In this document: positions 1 to 8,500 of the stretch, piece after piece
Layout of the letters: the number at the start of each line of letters is the position of its first letter
How positions within the stretch are numbered: position 1 is the stretch's first letter
Source of the DNA: JAMQPK01 sp035937795
GTDB taxonomy: Bacteria > Acidobacteriota > Vicinamibacteria > Vicinamibacterales > JAMQPK01
Reading direction: 5' to 3'
Assembly (NCBI GenBank): GCA_035937795.1
Contig: DASZHO010000180.1
Span: 1-42,492, forward strand
Length of the DNA: 42,492 nt
Notes under the pieces: model-generated
Database searches by the model: none
Told to the model about the DNA's origin: nothing
Seen by the model: the letters and a program-made list of their open reading frames with translations, nothing else
Made by a program: the position numbers and the translations under genes

Positions 1-177
1 GGCGCCGAACCGCGCGATGTCGTAGCGCGACGCGCTCATCGCCATCATCTCGATGGCGCAGCACGCCAGCCCGAAGGTGACCGGCCAGATCGACGAGCGG
101 CGCGCCCACTGCACCATCTTGTCGACGGTCGTCGTCATCACCGGAAGGGCGTTGTGATCGGCCGGCTCATCAATCAT
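1..177 (-). CDS. nuoB: NADH-quinone oxidoreductase subunit B (3' part beyond window)
   Basis: Only the first 59 codons are present; the rest lies beyond base 1. NuoB is the peripheral-arm subunit of respiratory complex I that carries the terminal 4Fe-4S cluster N2 next to the quinone site. The visible part reads WARRSSIWPVTFGLACCAIE, a family signature. The adjacent pair Cys39-Cys40 supplies two of the cluster ligands. The ATG at 177-175 overlaps the nuoA stop as ATGA, which fixes the start and shows translational coupling. The nuo operon runs leftward out of the window. Confidence 0.95.
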   Translation of the reverse strand, partial: MIDEPADHNALPVMTTTVDKMVQWARRSSIWPVTFGLACCAIEMMAMSASRYDIARFGA

Positions 178-533
178 TGGTGGCTCCAGTCGAGGGCGCC
201 CTTCTTCCAGATGTAGACGTAGCCGGCCGCCAACACCAGCGTGAACAGCACGACCTGCAGGTATCCGGACCAGCCGAGCGAGCGCAGCGCCATCGTCCAC
301 GGGTAGAGGAAGGCCACCTCGATGTCGAACAGGAGAAAAATCATCGCGATCAGGTAAAAGCGAATCGACTGGCGCTCGCGCGCGTTGCCCACCGGCGGCA
401 TGCCGCATTCGTAGGGCGCGGATTTCTCAGGCGTGGGATTGTGCGGACCGAGGATCCGGGACAGGGCGAGCGATCCGGCGCCGAACCCGGCCGCCAGCAC
501 CATCAAGAGAAGAATCAGGAACCAGTCCCACAT
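174..533 (-). CDS. nuoA: NADH-quinone oxidoreductase subunit A
   Basis: A 119-residue membrane subunit of complex I, normal length for NuoA. It has three hydrophobic helices at about 3-25, 60-80 and 88-110. The loop after helix 1 contains the family's SAPYECGMPP segment, and helix 2 has FLLFDIEVAFLYPW, with the acidic residues conserved in NuoA/ND3. It is the first gene of the nuo operon here and overlaps nuoB by 4 bp. No clear Shine-Dalgarno sequence precedes the ATG at 533. The 191 bp upstream hold no other gene. Confidence 0.95.
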   Translation of the reverse strand: MWDWFLILLLMVLAAGFGAGSLALSRILGPHNPTPEKSAPYECGMPPVGNARERQSIRFYLIAMIFLLFDIEVAFLYPWTMALRSLGWSGYLQVVLFTLVLAAGYVYIWKKGALDWSHQ

Positions 534-693
534 GTCCGCGGAGCTTGTGAAGGTTTTCGCAAGCCTACGCTCATGCTATCGGATTCCCGCGGCCGTGACA
601 AACGCGGGAGCGGCCGGGAACGAGCGCTATTGCCGGAAGTCGCAGGGAAGACGGCGAAATGACGGAGCGGGAGGCTCTCCGTCCTCGAGGGGA

Positions 694-712
694 CCGCTTT
701 CGAAGAAAGCGG
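694..712 (-). terminator. Stem-loop downstream of the 725-991 gene
   Basis: CCGCTTTC (694-701) and GAAAGCGG (705-712) form a perfect 8-bp stem with a 3-base loop. It starts 12 bp past the stop of the small minus-strand gene and lies between it and nuoA. No T-run follows on the minus strand, so intrinsic termination is not certain. Confidence 0.4.
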
Positions 713-724
713 CCGCACCCGTTG

Positions 725-991
725 CTAGTGGGTGGCGCCGAGTTGCGCGAGCTGCCGATCGAGCTCGGCCAGCGCGCTGGTCAACTGCTGTTTCCTTGCG
801 GTGTGGGTCGCCGCCGCGAGCTGCCGGCTCATTTCCTTGTACGCGAGCCGTAAGGACTCGGCGCGCCGGATCCGTTCGGGATCCTTCTCGGTCTGCCGGC
901 TCGCGCGCCGCGCACGCTCTTCCTCGCGCTCGTCCATCCGCTCCTGAATGCGATTCTGGGCGTCGATTAATCCTTCACCTGCATCCGCCAT
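725..991 (-). CDS. Small charged coiled-coil protein, function unknown
   Basis: An 88-residue protein dominated by charged and helical residues (QERMDEREEERARRASRQ), with no signal peptide and no membrane segment. It is predicted to be almost wholly alpha-helical and probably coiled-coil. I do not recognise the family. The ATG at 991 is preceded on the minus strand by GGGAGAGTGCC, which contains GGGAG at suitable spacing, supporting translation. It is divergent from yajQ (79 bp apart) and lies upstream of nuoA in the same direction, separated by a stem-loop, so it is probably a single-gene unit. Confidence 0.6.
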   Translation of the reverse strand: MADAGEGLIDAQNRIQERMDEREEERARRASRQTEKDPERIRRAESLRLAYKEMSRQLAAATHTARKQQLTSALAELDRQLAQLGATH

Positions 992-1052
992 GGCACTCTC
1001 CCTTGATCAGTCGCGGGTACCACTTCCCGCCGGGCCGCTTCGCTCTTTCGAT

Positions 1053-1058
1053 TATAGT
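1053..1058 (+). promoter_or_regulatory. Candidate -10 element for yajQ
   Basis: TATAGT lies 12 bp before the yajQ ATG (1070). A transcript from it would begin only about 5 bases before the ATG, and no Shine-Dalgarno sequence is visible. No good -35 lies 16-18 bp upstream. This fits a leaderless or near-leaderless mRNA, but it is a prediction from one hexamer. Confidence 0.3.
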
Positions 1059-1069
1059 ACGATTAGCCG

Positions 1070-1570
1070 ATGGCCGCCGTTTCATCTTTTGACGTCACCT
1101 CGACGGTCGATTTGCAGGAAGTGGACAACGCCATCAATCAGTCGCGGAAAGAGGTCGCGCAACGGTACGACTTCAAGGGATCCGCAGCCTCCATCGAATT
1201 CAACAAAACCGAAAACACGCTGACGCTGGTGGCCGACGACAACATGAAAATGGACGCGCTCTGGGAGATTCTTCAGACGCGGCTGGTGCGGCGTAACGTC
1301 CCGGTGAAAAATCTGAAGCTGGGCGACCTCGAGCAGGCCGCGAACAGCACCGTTCGTCGCGTGATCACCTTGCAGCAGGGAATTCCGAGCGAGGCGGCGC
1401 GCGACATCGTCAAATTCATCAAAGACCAGAAGCTGAAGAAAGTGCAGGCCGCCATCCAGGGCGACCAGCTCAGGATTTCCTCCTCCTCGAAAGACGAGCT
1501 GCAAAGCGTGATGGGACTGCTGCGCGGTCACGACTTCGGCGTGGCGCTCCAGTTCGGGAACTACCGATAA
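1070..1570 (+). CDS. yajQ: YajQ-family nucleotide-binding protein
   Basis: A 166-residue cytoplasmic protein of the YajQ family, which has two ferredoxin-like domains. Members bind nucleotides, and the Xanthomonas homologue has been described as a c-di-GMP effector. The family signatures are visible: SSFDVTSTVDLQEVDNAINQ at the N-terminus, RYDFKGS at about 32-38, and C-terminal QVR-like and DFGVALQFGNYR segments. Length is normal. It stands alone, divergent from the coiled-coil gene. The start lacks a Shine-Dalgarno sequence and may be leaderless. Confidence 0.93.
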   Translation: MAAVSSFDVTSTVDLQEVDNAINQSRKEVAQRYDFKGSAASIEFNKTENTLTLVADDNMKMDALWEILQTRLVRRNVPVKNLKLGDLEQAANSTVRRVITLQQGIPSEAARDIVKFIKDQKLKKVQAAIQGDQLRISSSSKDELQSVMGLLRGHDFGVALQFGNYR

Positions 1571-1654
1571 GTCGCGCACAACGTTGACAATTCCGATAGC
1601 CGACTGTGCTGTTACGGCACATCCCACCATCGGCTTGTGTGACACGGTGTCCGG

Positions 1655-1685
1655 CTGACAATCGGCCAACGTCGTAGGTTGTCAG
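1655..1685. promoter_or_regulatory. Inverted repeat upstream of the TonB receptor
   Basis: CTGACAA (1655-1661) and TTGTCAG (1679-1685) form a perfect 7-bp inverted repeat spaced by 17 bp, in the 222-bp gap before the receptor at 1793. A third related TTGACAA occurs at 1584-1590. It could be an operator or an mRNA stem. I cannot assign a regulator. Confidence 0.3.
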
Positions 1686-1792
1686 CAAGATAGCGTAATT
1701 GTCGCATCATGGCACCCTTTGTGCTCATACACCTTACTTCTGGCTGTGCATACCCCCGGCAACCTCGCTGCCTCTAACTCGAAGGTGATTTC

Positions 1793-4729
1793 ATGATACG
1801 CAACCACCGCTGTTTCCCGCTTCATATCCTGCTTCTTTCACTGGCGCTGCTCCTCTTGGTCGTCCCTGTGGCGCGCGCGCAACTCGCGGGCGGCACCATC
1901 AGGGGCACCGTGACTGACACTCAGGGCGGGGTGTTGCCTGGCGCGACGGTCACCTTACAAGGGCCAGACGTTACGCAAATTTTCACGACCGAAGGCACAG
2001 GCCAGTACCGGTTTCTCGATCTCGCGCCGGGGACGTACAAGCTGACAATCGAGCTCCAGAGCTTTGCGACGTTCGTTCGTGACCGCGTTGTCGTCGAAGT
2101 CGGCAAGACTGTGGATCTTCCGGACCAGATGCGGGTGGGCGGTGTGGCGGAGACGGTCAACGTGACCGCGGCGTCGCCGATCATCGACACGAAGGCGACC
2201 GGCACCGCGACCAACGTGACCGAGGATGAGCTGAAGAATATTCCGACCTCGCGAGATGTGTTTTCGCTGATGCGATCGGTGCCCGGCGTGCTCGTCGACC
2301 GCGTCAACGTCGGCGGCAACGAAACGGGACAGCAGCTGATGGTGGTGTCCAAAGGCACGCGCCCGCAGGATGTGGCCTGGACGATGGACGGCGTTGTCAT
2401 CACGGATATGAACTCGATCGCCGTTGGCCAGTCGTCGCCGACCTACTTCAACTTCGACAATTTTCAAGAGATCCAGGTCTCGACGGCCGGTCAGGATATT
2501 CTGGAACCGACCGGCGGCGTCGGACTCAACATGGTCGTCAAGCGGGGCATCAATCAATTCCACGGCGCCGTCCGCGAGTACTTCGAGAACAGCGCCATGG
2601 AATCGGGCAACGTTCCGGCCGAGCTCAGGGCGGCGGGTGTGACCCCCGCCACGGCCGACCACACCAGCCAGCTCGACGATTACGGCGGCGAATTCGGCGG
2701 GCCGATCGTGAAGGACAAGGCGTGGTTTTACGGCTCGTACTCGTACCAGGACGTGCGCCTGGTCCGCCATGCCGGCAACCTGAACGATCGCACTCGGATC
2801 AAGAATCCGGACTTGAAGCTCAACTGGCAGGCAACCCGGAAGGACATGGTGAGCTTCCTCTTCTTCAACGGAGACAAGGTCAAGGATTATCGGAGCCCTG
2901 GGAACGTGCTGTTCGACGCGCCGACGGCGACCTATCACCAGAGCAACGCGTATTCCGGCAATCCGCTGCACGGGCTCTGGAAGTTCGCTGACGACCGCAT
3001 CATCACGCCGAACATCTTTCTCTCCGCAAAGTACGCCTATTACAACACCGGGTTCAGTCTCACCCCCGAGGGGGGCATGGGTCTGGACGCCGGCCGCAAC
3101 ACGGCCACCAGTCAGTCGTTCGGCTCGACGGTCCAGAGTCTGAATGTCCGCCCGCAGAGGACGGTCAACCTGGACCTGGGCTCGTTCCTGAACGCCCTCG
3201 GTGCGTCGCACGATTTCAAGTACGGGTACGGATGGCGTCGTGTGGATGCCACCACCGGCACGCTGTGGCCGGGCGACGGCGTTCTCGCGCTCCAGCAATC
3301 GCCGACAACCCTATTCGCAGAGGTGTTCCGTCAGGGTCTCGGCACGAACCGCGGCAATTACATGGACGCCTATGTGAGCGACACGATCGCCAGGAACCGG
3401 ACGACGATTAACCTCGGCCTCCGCTACGATCGTCAATCGGGAAGCGCGTTGCCGAGCGTCACGCAGGCAAATCCCGCGTTCCCGGCTCTGGTGCCGGGCC
3501 TGAGCTTCGCGGGATATCGCACGCCGTTCACCTGGAACAACCTCTCGCCCCGCATCGGCGTCGCCTATGCAGTCGATGAGTCGCGCAAGACCGTGGCTCG
3601 CCTCAGCTACAGCCGGTTTGCCGGCCAGCTCGACACCAGTCCGATTGGCCCGATTGGCTTTGCCAACCCGACGGCGACTGCGGGAACGGCTGTTTACACC
3701 TGGACCGATCTGAACGGCGACCACCTCGCGCAGCCCAACGAGGTCAATACGAGCCAATTCGTCACCTCGGCGGGCGGCTTCAATCCGGCCAATCCCACGG
3801 CGGTCACCTCGTCGAACGTGATCGACCCGAAGTTGAAGGCGCCGCGGACGCAAAGCGTGGTCGCGGGGATGGATCGGGAGCTCCTTCCGAACCTGGCGCT
3901 CCAGGTAAGTTACACCTACAGCCGGACGAGCAATCTGTACGGCAACGTCACCGGTTCGGTGACTCCGCGAGTCGGGATGACGACGGCGAATTACACGGCG
4001 GGGCCGACGCTGACAGGAACGCTCCCGAATGGTGCGGCTTATAGCGTGCCGACCTTCATCCCGGACCCGGCGCTTGTGACCGCCGGCGGGGGTGGCTTCG
4101 TGCTGACGAATTGGAACGGGTATTACACCGACTACCACGGTCTCGAGGTGAACGTGGTGAAGCGGCTGTCGAATCGCTGGATGGAACGCATCAGCTTTTC
4201 GTATAACAACGCGCGGGAGCACTACACCCCGCAAGCCAGGTACGACACAAACGGGAACCCGACGCCGACGATCACGGAGCCGCTGGTCGATGGCGGCCAG
4301 TTCGCCCCTCAGAGCAGCGGCGACGGCCTGGGTAGCATCTTCATCAACGCCAAGTGGCAGTTCAACGCGAACGGGCTCTATCAAGGGCCGTTCGGCATCG
4401 ATCTGGCCGCGAACGTCTTTGGACGTCAGGGCTATCCGAATCCGATGTTCCAGTCACAGAAACTGGGACAGGACACCAGCTTGCCGGTCCTCGTAACGCC
4501 GCAGATCGACACGTTCCGGTACCCCAACGTGTGGGACGCCGACATCCGCATAGCTCGAGCGTTTCAGCTCCGGCTCGCGAACCTGCGGCTGATGGCTGAC
4601 CTGTTCAACGTGGCCAACGCCAACACGGCGCTCGTGAGAAACAACAACATTCTGTCGCCCACGTTCAACGCGCTCGCCCAGAACCTGAGCCCGCGCATCC
4701 TCCGTGTCGGTCTGGTTTTCGGGTTCTAG
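1793..4729 (+). CDS. TonB-dependent receptor, Oar-like, with carboxypeptidase-regulatory-like domain
   Basis: A 978-residue outer-membrane protein. Residues 1-29 are a signal peptide ending VARA before QLAGG. Residues about 32-115 form a carboxypeptidase-regulatory-like beta-sandwich (GTIRGTVTDTQGGVLPGATV, then GQYRFLDLAPGTYKL). A plug domain follows (about 120-250), then a long beta-barrel ending in RVGLVFGF with the terminal aromatic of an outer-membrane signal. Such Oar-like receptors are abundant in Acidobacteriota and are thought to import oligomeric substrates with TonB-ExbBD. The substrate cannot be read from sequence. AAGGTGA lies 6 bp before the ATG, supporting the start. It appears monocistronic, with a convergent DinB gene 22 bp downstream. 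Confidence 0.93.
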   Translation: MIRNHRCFPLHILLLSLALLLLVVPVARAQLAGGTIRGTVTDTQGGVLPGATVTLQGPDVTQIFTTEGTGQYRFLDLAPGTYKLTIELQSFATFVRDRVVVEVGKTVDLPDQMRVGGVAETVNVTAASPIIDTKATGTATNVTEDELKNIPTSRDVFSLMRSVPGVLVDRVNVGGNETGQQLMVVSKGTRPQDVAWTMDGVVITDMNSIAVGQSSPTYFNFDNFQEIQVSTAGQDILEPTGGVGLNMVVKRGINQFHGAVREYFENSAMESGNVPAELRAAGVTPATADHTSQLDDYGGEFGGPIVKDKAWFYGSYSYQDVRLVRHAGNLNDRTRIKNPDLKLNWQATRKDMVSFLFFNGDKVKDYRSPGNVLFDAPTATYHQSNAYSGNPLHGLWKFADDRIITPNIFLSAKYAYYNTGFSLTPEGGMGLDAGRNTATSQSFGSTVQSLNVRPQRTVNLDLGSFLNALGASHDFKYGYGWRRVDATTGTLWPGDGVLALQQSPTTLFAEVFRQGLGTNRGNYMDAYVSDTIARNRTTINLGLRYDRQSGSALPSVTQANPAFPALVPGLSFAGYRTPFTWNNLSPRIGVAYAVDESRKTVARLSYSRFAGQLDTSPIGPIGFANPTATAGTAVYTWTDLNGDHLAQPNEVNTSQFVTSAGGFNPANPTAVTSSNVIDPKLKAPRTQSVVAGMDRELLPNLALQVSYTYSRTSNLYGNVTGSVTPRVGMTTANYTAGPTLTGTLPNGAAYSVPTFIPDPALVTAGGGGFVLTNWNGYYTDYHGLEVNVVKRLSNRWMERISFSYNNAREHYTPQARYDTNGNPTPTITEPLVDGGQFAPQSSGDGLGSIFINAKWQFNANGLYQGPFGIDLAANVFGRQGYPNPMFQSQKLGQDTSLPVLVTPQIDTFRYPNVWDADIRIARAFQLRLANLRLMADLFNVANANTALVRNNNILSPTFNALAQNLSPRILRVGLVFGF

Positions 4730-4751
4730 CTGAAGCCCAACGCCGGGAGCC

Positions 4752-5312
4752 TCACGTCCGCGCAGGCTGCTGTTGCTGCGCGGCGCGTGCGGCCATGCGA
4801 GCCTCGAAGTCGCGCGTCAGATGGGGAGTGATCCCCAACATGCGCTGAATCAGCATCAGCTGCCCGCGGTGATGCATCTCGTGCTCCTTCGGCGAGAGGA
4901 GCATCTCGAGGCGGCTCTTGGCCGCCGGCTGGGTGCCGGTGGGCATGGCCACCTCTTCGGCGAGAAACTCGTCCGGCAGCCCTTCCAGCCACGCCGCCCA
5001 CGCCTCACCGTCATGGGTCAGCAGCTGAATGATTTCGGCCTTCGATCTCGGTTTCTGCTCCTCGGCGCCGACTCGCTGCATCAGCCCGGGAAAATCAAAT
5101 CCTTCGAGCGTCTTGACCTTCTGCGCCTGATGTATCTGTTGCGGGAAGCGAGTGCCCAGCGCAATATGCGTCAGGAGCTGGCCGACCGATCTGGTGTGGG
5201 GCGTCGGCTTGAATGTGTACTTGTCTTCGGGAATCTCTTCGGCAATTTTCAGGGTGTTTCGGCGAACGGTCCGGAAACTCTCGGCAAGATGCCTGCCGCC
5301 ATAACAGTTCAT
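4752..5312 (-). CDS. DinB superfamily protein
   Basis: A 186-residue DinB/YfiT-like four-helix-bundle protein, a family of metal-binding enzymes that includes thiol-dependent transferases. The three-histidine metal site is visible: His49 in LLTHIALG, then the two histidines of KEHEMHHRGQL. The C-terminal 15 residues are Gln/Ala-rich (RAAQQQQPART) and probably disordered. The ATG at 5312 is supported by GGAGG 6 bases upstream on the minus strand. It is divergent from murJ with only 17 bp between start codons. The substrate is unknown. Confidence 0.88.
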   Translation of the reverse strand: MNCYGGRHLAESFRTVRRNTLKIAEEIPEDKYTFKPTPHTRSVGQLLTHIALGTRFPQQIHQAQKVKTLEGFDFPGLMQRVGAEEQKPRSKAEIIQLLTHDGEAWAAWLEGLPDEFLAEEVAMPTGTQPAAKSRLEMLLSPKEHEMHHRGQLMLIQRMLGITPHLTRDFEARMAARAAQQQQPART

Positions 5313-5318
5313 AGCTAC

Positions 5319-5329
5319 CCTCCTGGAGG
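5319..5329. promoter_or_regulatory. Palindromic Shine-Dalgarno shared by divergent genes
   Basis: CCTCC-T-GGAGG reads as GGAGG on both strands. On the minus strand it sits 6 bases before the DinB ATG. On the plus strand it abuts the TTG at 5330 annotated as the murJ start. With 17 bp between the genes, each promoter must lie inside the other coding region. Confidence 0.5.
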
Positions 5330-6940
5330 TTGACTCATTCTACCCCCACCACCTTGTATGATGACGGGCAAGTGGAGCCCCCACCTCGCACCGGGCGATC
5401 GGCCGCGCTGGTCGCCGTCGGCATCTTCAGCAGCCGCCTGACCGGCCTCGCTCGGCAGCGCGTATTCGCGCATTATTTCGGCCTCCAGTCGGATCCGGCG
5501 GACGCCTTCATGGCAGCCTTCCGCATCCCAAACTTTCTGCAGAACCTGTTCGGCGAAGGCGCCCTGTCCGCGTCGTTTATTCCGGTGTACGCCGCCCTGC
5601 TCGCGCGCGGCGATCGAAGGGAAGCGACACGCGTCGCGGGCGGAGTGGCGGCGCTGCTGTCGCTCGTCACCTCGGTGCTCGTGCTGCTCGGCGTGCTGCT
5701 GACGCCGCTGCTCATCGCCGCGATCGCGCCCGGCTTCACAGGCGCCAAACGCGACCTGACGATCGGGCTCGTCCGCATCCTGTTCCCAGGCGCCGGTCTG
5801 CTCGTCCTCTCCGCATGGTGCCTCGGCATCTTGAACAGCCACCATCGTTTCCTGCTTTCCTATTCCGCTGGAGTGCTCTGGAACGTCGCGATGATCGCGA
5901 CGCTCGCCGCGTGGGGCAGCCCTCGCATGCCGCTGCCTGACCTTGCCGTAAAGCTGGCCTGGGGATCGGTGGCCGGCAGCGCCCTGCAGTTTGCGGTGCA
6001 GTTGCCCGTGGTCATGAAGCTGGTTCCCAATCTTCGCGTGCGCCTCGACATGTCGGAACACGTCCGCACCGTCGTCCGAAACTTCGTTCCGGTGTTCGTG
6101 AGCCGCGGCGTGGTGCAGATCAGCGCGTACATCGACGCGCTGCTGGCCAGCCTGCTCCCCACCGGCGCGGTCACGGGGCTGGCCAACGCGCAGCTGCTTT
6201 ACACGCTGCCGGTGAGTCTGTTCGGCATGTCGGTGTCGGCCGCCGAGTTGCCGGCCATGTCGGGCGCCGTCGGCCTCGACGCGCGGGACGTGCTGCGCGA
6301 TCGCCTGAACAACGGCCTCCGCCAAATCGCGTTTTTCGTGGTGCCGTCGGCGATGGCTTTTCTCGCGCTAGGCGACGTCATCGCCGCCGCGCTCCTCCAG
6401 ACAGGCCGCTTCAGGCACGAAGACGCGGTGTTCGTGTGGGGAATTCTCGCCGGGTCGGCGGTCGGCCTCCTGGCGTCGACGCTCGGGCGATTGTATTCGT
6501 CGACCTATTACGCGCTGCGCGATACGCGAACGCCGCTTCGCTACGCGCTCATCCGGGTGGTGCTCACGACGCTGCTCGGCTACCTCTGCGCGATTGTGGC
6601 CCCGCCCCTGCTTGGCGTCGCGCCGCTGTGGGGAACGGCGGGCCTGACGGCGTCCGCAGGCGTGTCAGGCTGGGTCGAGTTCCTGTTGCTGCGCCGCACG
6701 CTGAATACACGCATCGGGCAGACGGGACTGCCTGCGTCGTTGACAGCTCGTCTGTGGACCTCGGCGTCGGCCGCCGCCGCGGTCGCCTGGGCCATCAAGC
6801 TCGCTCTTCCGCTGGGCCAACCGATCCTCCTGGCCGCCGCGGTGCTGATTCCCTACGGCGTGGTGTTTCTGGGCATGACCATGGCGCTCCGCGTGCCGGA
6901 AGCCCGCGGAGCGCTGGCTCGCTTACGGAGAGGGAAATAG
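5330..6940 (+). CDS. murJ: Lipid II flippase MurJ
   Basis: A 536-residue polytopic membrane protein of the MOP superfamily. MurJ flips lipid II to the outer face of the inner membrane for peptidoglycan synthesis. Family signatures include FSSRLTGLARQRVFAHYFG, DAFMAAFRIPNFLQNLFGEG and LSASFIPVYAAL, followed by about 14 hydrophobic helices. The start is uncertain. The open frame has only TTG at 5330, with GGAGG immediately before it and no spacer; later in-frame candidates are TTG 5354 and GTG 5372. The first 20 residues are not part of the conserved fold. It converges on the 6942-7457 gene with one base between stops. Confidence 0.94.
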   Translation: MTHSTPTTLYDDGQVEPPPRTGRSAALVAVGIFSSRLTGLARQRVFAHYFGLQSDPADAFMAAFRIPNFLQNLFGEGALSASFIPVYAALLARGDRREATRVAGGVAALLSLVTSVLVLLGVLLTPLLIAAIAPGFTGAKRDLTIGLVRILFPGAGLLVLSAWCLGILNSHHRFLLSYSAGVLWNVAMIATLAAWGSPRMPLPDLAVKLAWGSVAGSALQFAVQLPVVMKLVPNLRVRLDMSEHVRTVVRNFVPVFVSRGVVQISAYIDALLASLLPTGAVTGLANAQLLYTLPVSLFGMSVSAAELPAMSGAVGLDARDVLRDRLNNGLRQIAFFVVPSAMAFLALGDVIAAALLQTGRFRHEDAVFVWGILAGSAVGLLASTLGRLYSSTYYALRDTRTPLRYALIRVVLTTLLGYLCAIVAPPLLGVAPLWGTAGLTASAGVSGWVEFLLLRRTLNTRIGQTGLPASLTARLWTSASAAAAVAWAIKLALPLGQPILLAAAVLIPYGVVFLGMTMALRVPEARGALARLRRGK

Positions 6941-6941
6941 A

Positions 6942-7457
6942 CTACTGAAGGCCGTACTGCTGCGCCAATTGCTGATTTCTCTGCACCTGGCGGAAATGCG
7001 CCGCCGACGCTCTATACCCCACGTAGGCCGAGAACGAAATCCGCTCCACCCAGCTGAGGGTCTTGAACAGCTTCCGGTGCTCCGGATATTTCTGCGTCAA
7101 CGTGCGCTCGAACACCTGCGCGCCGATGTTATTCAGCACCGAGTCTTGTAAAATCACCAGCGCATCGCCGCGGATCCGCCCCAGGCCGGCGTCGTAGCCA
7201 AGCGGCCGAGCGTCGGGCCGGCCGCTCACGGTGTAGCGGGCGTTGTGCTCCATCCATCCCGCGTTGAACAGCACCTGAGACGAATTCCAATCCATGCGCT
7301 GAGACGTATACGAGAGCGCCGCCGGCGCGTACGTCGTTGGATCGAACAGCACGCTCTTCGCCACGTCGAGCACGATGTTCGGCTTGCTTTCGGTCTGGGC
7401 CGACGCCGCGCACGGAGCAAAGCAGGCGATAGACAGAACGAGGATGAGTTTCCGCAT
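6942..7457 (-). CDS. Secreted protein of unknown function
   Basis: A 171-residue protein. I place the start at the ATG at 7457 because GAGGAG lies 6 bases upstream and the protein then begins MRKLILVLSIACFAPCAASA, a clean signal peptide cleaved before QTE. An upstream in-frame start at 7508 would bury the signal. The mature part is hydrophilic with a Gln-rich C-terminus (RQVQRNQQLAQQYGLQ) and motifs such as NAGWMEHNARYTVSG. I do not recognise a family. It is predicted to be periplasmic or secreted. Confidence 0.75.
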   Translation of the reverse strand: MRKLILVLSIACFAPCAASAQTESKPNIVLDVAKSVLFDPTTYAPAALSYTSQRMDWNSSQVLFNAGWMEHNARYTVSGRPDARPLGYDAGLGRIRGDALVILQDSVLNNIGAQVFERTLTQKYPEHRKLFKTLSWVERISFSAYVGYRASAAHFRQVQRNQQLAQQYGLQ

Positions 7458-7848
7458 GACCATCTCCTCGCTCTCACCACAGCAAGTCGCGTACCGCGCG
7501 TTCTGCATGCTTTCGCAACAGCTTTCTGTTCAGTGGAGTGACAGATCGGGAAAAAAGTGGAGTCCCGTGCGTGTAAATTTGTATAGCCGAATTTAGTTGG
7601 AGGGCAGACGGATGTACGCCGGCGCGAAGCCGCGTCCCCGCCACCGCAAGCCGCGCTGGGGTATGGCGGCTATAGCGCGCCCGGACGGTGTTCTCGCGGT
7701 GCACGCAATGCGGGCTAGGATCGGAAACGCACGCCCCGTGGGCGTCGTATGTCCCGTGTAGCCGAATAACGCAAAACAAGGACCCGGAACAGCAGTCATG
7801 CGCCCCCGTGTCTATTGCTTTGTATATAGCTGCCGAGGAATCCACTAG
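7458..7848. other. 391-bp intergenic region with regulatory-looking sequence, no gene seen
   Basis: It separates the secreted protein (minus) from the response regulator (plus), so both promoters should lie here. It holds a 17-base direct-repeat pair (separate entry), an inverted repeat ACGCCC-CGT-GGGCGT at 7731-7745, and an A/T-rich TATATA at 7823-7828, about 20 bp before the response-regulator start. The open frames crossing it have no start context or family resemblance. Confidence 0.5.
7562..7767 (+). repeat. Split direct-repeat pair GTCCCGTG / TAGCCGAAT
   Basis: GTCCCGTG at 7562-7569 is followed after 14 bases by TAGCCGAAT at 7584-7592. The same two blocks recur contiguously at 7751-7767. 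That is a 17-base match interrupted by one 14-base insertion, 170 bp apart. It could be a duplicated regulatory site or a relic of a small duplication. Confidence 0.4.
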
Positions 7849-8487
7849 ATGGCCATTCGCGTCGTGCTCGTTGATGACCACCCGATCGTCCTGCAGGGGT
7901 TGCAGCAACTGTTCGAGCGCCAGCCCGATTTCACCGTCGTTGCCGCGTGCCCGGGCGCCGACGCGGCGCTGCAGGCGGTTCGGGCGCACCGGCCCGACGT
8001 GTTGATACTCGACCTGCGCATGCCCGGAAAGAGCGGGCTCGATCTGCTGCGAGCCGTCAACGACGAGAAGCTCGACTGCTACAGCGTCCTCTTGACCGCC
8101 ACGATTCGCGACGAGGAGGTCGTGGAGGCGACCAAACTCGGCGTCACGGGCCTCGTACTCAAGGAAAGCTCACCCGAAACGCTGCTCAAGTGCGTGCGGC
8201 GTGTCAACCGCGGGGAGCGGTGGATCGATCAGGAGACGATCACCCGCGCTTTCCAGGCGGTCGCCGGACGTGAAGAAGCCGAGCGCGAGGTGTCCAAAAC
8301 ACTCACGCCGCGCGAAATCGAAATCGTCAAGATGATGGCCGAAGGGCTGCGCAACCGCGCCATCGGCGATCGCCTGGGCATCTCGGAAGGCACCGTAAAG
8401 GTGCATCTCCACAACGTCTACGAAAAGCTGGGTCTGGACGGCCGCCTCGAGCTTGTGCTGTACGCCAAGCAAAAAGGCGTGATCTAG
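7849..8487 (+). CDS. NarL/FixJ-family response regulator
   Basis: A 212-residue DNA-binding response regulator. The receiver domain covers about 4-120, with the acidic pair Asp9-Asp10, phospho-acceptor Asp55 (LILDLRMPG), Thr in LLTAT and Lys in VLKESS. A LuxR-type helix-turn-helix covers about 148-208 (LTPREIEIVKMMAEGL, then GISEGTVKVHLHNVYEKLGL). The predicted partner is the DegS/NarX-like kinase encoded convergently 13 bp downstream, an unusual arrangement for a cognate pair. The target genes are not evident. Confidence 0.93.
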   Translation: MAIRVVLVDDHPIVLQGLQQLFERQPDFTVVAACPGADAALQAVRAHRPDVLILDLRMPGKSGLDLLRAVNDEKLDCYSVLLTATIRDEEVVEATKLGVTGLVLKESSPETLLKCVRRVNRGERWIDQETITRAFQAVAGREEAEREVSKTLTPREIEIVKMMAEGLRNRAIGDRLGISEGTVKVHLHNVYEKLGLDGRLELVLYAKQKGVI

Positions 8488-8500
8488 CGGCGCTGATTTT

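Noticed and set aside
1955..4384. Two long minus-strand frames (447 and 357 codons) under the first TonB receptor
   Set aside because: Arg/Val/His-rich shadows of a gene with signal peptide, domains and outer-membrane C-terminus.
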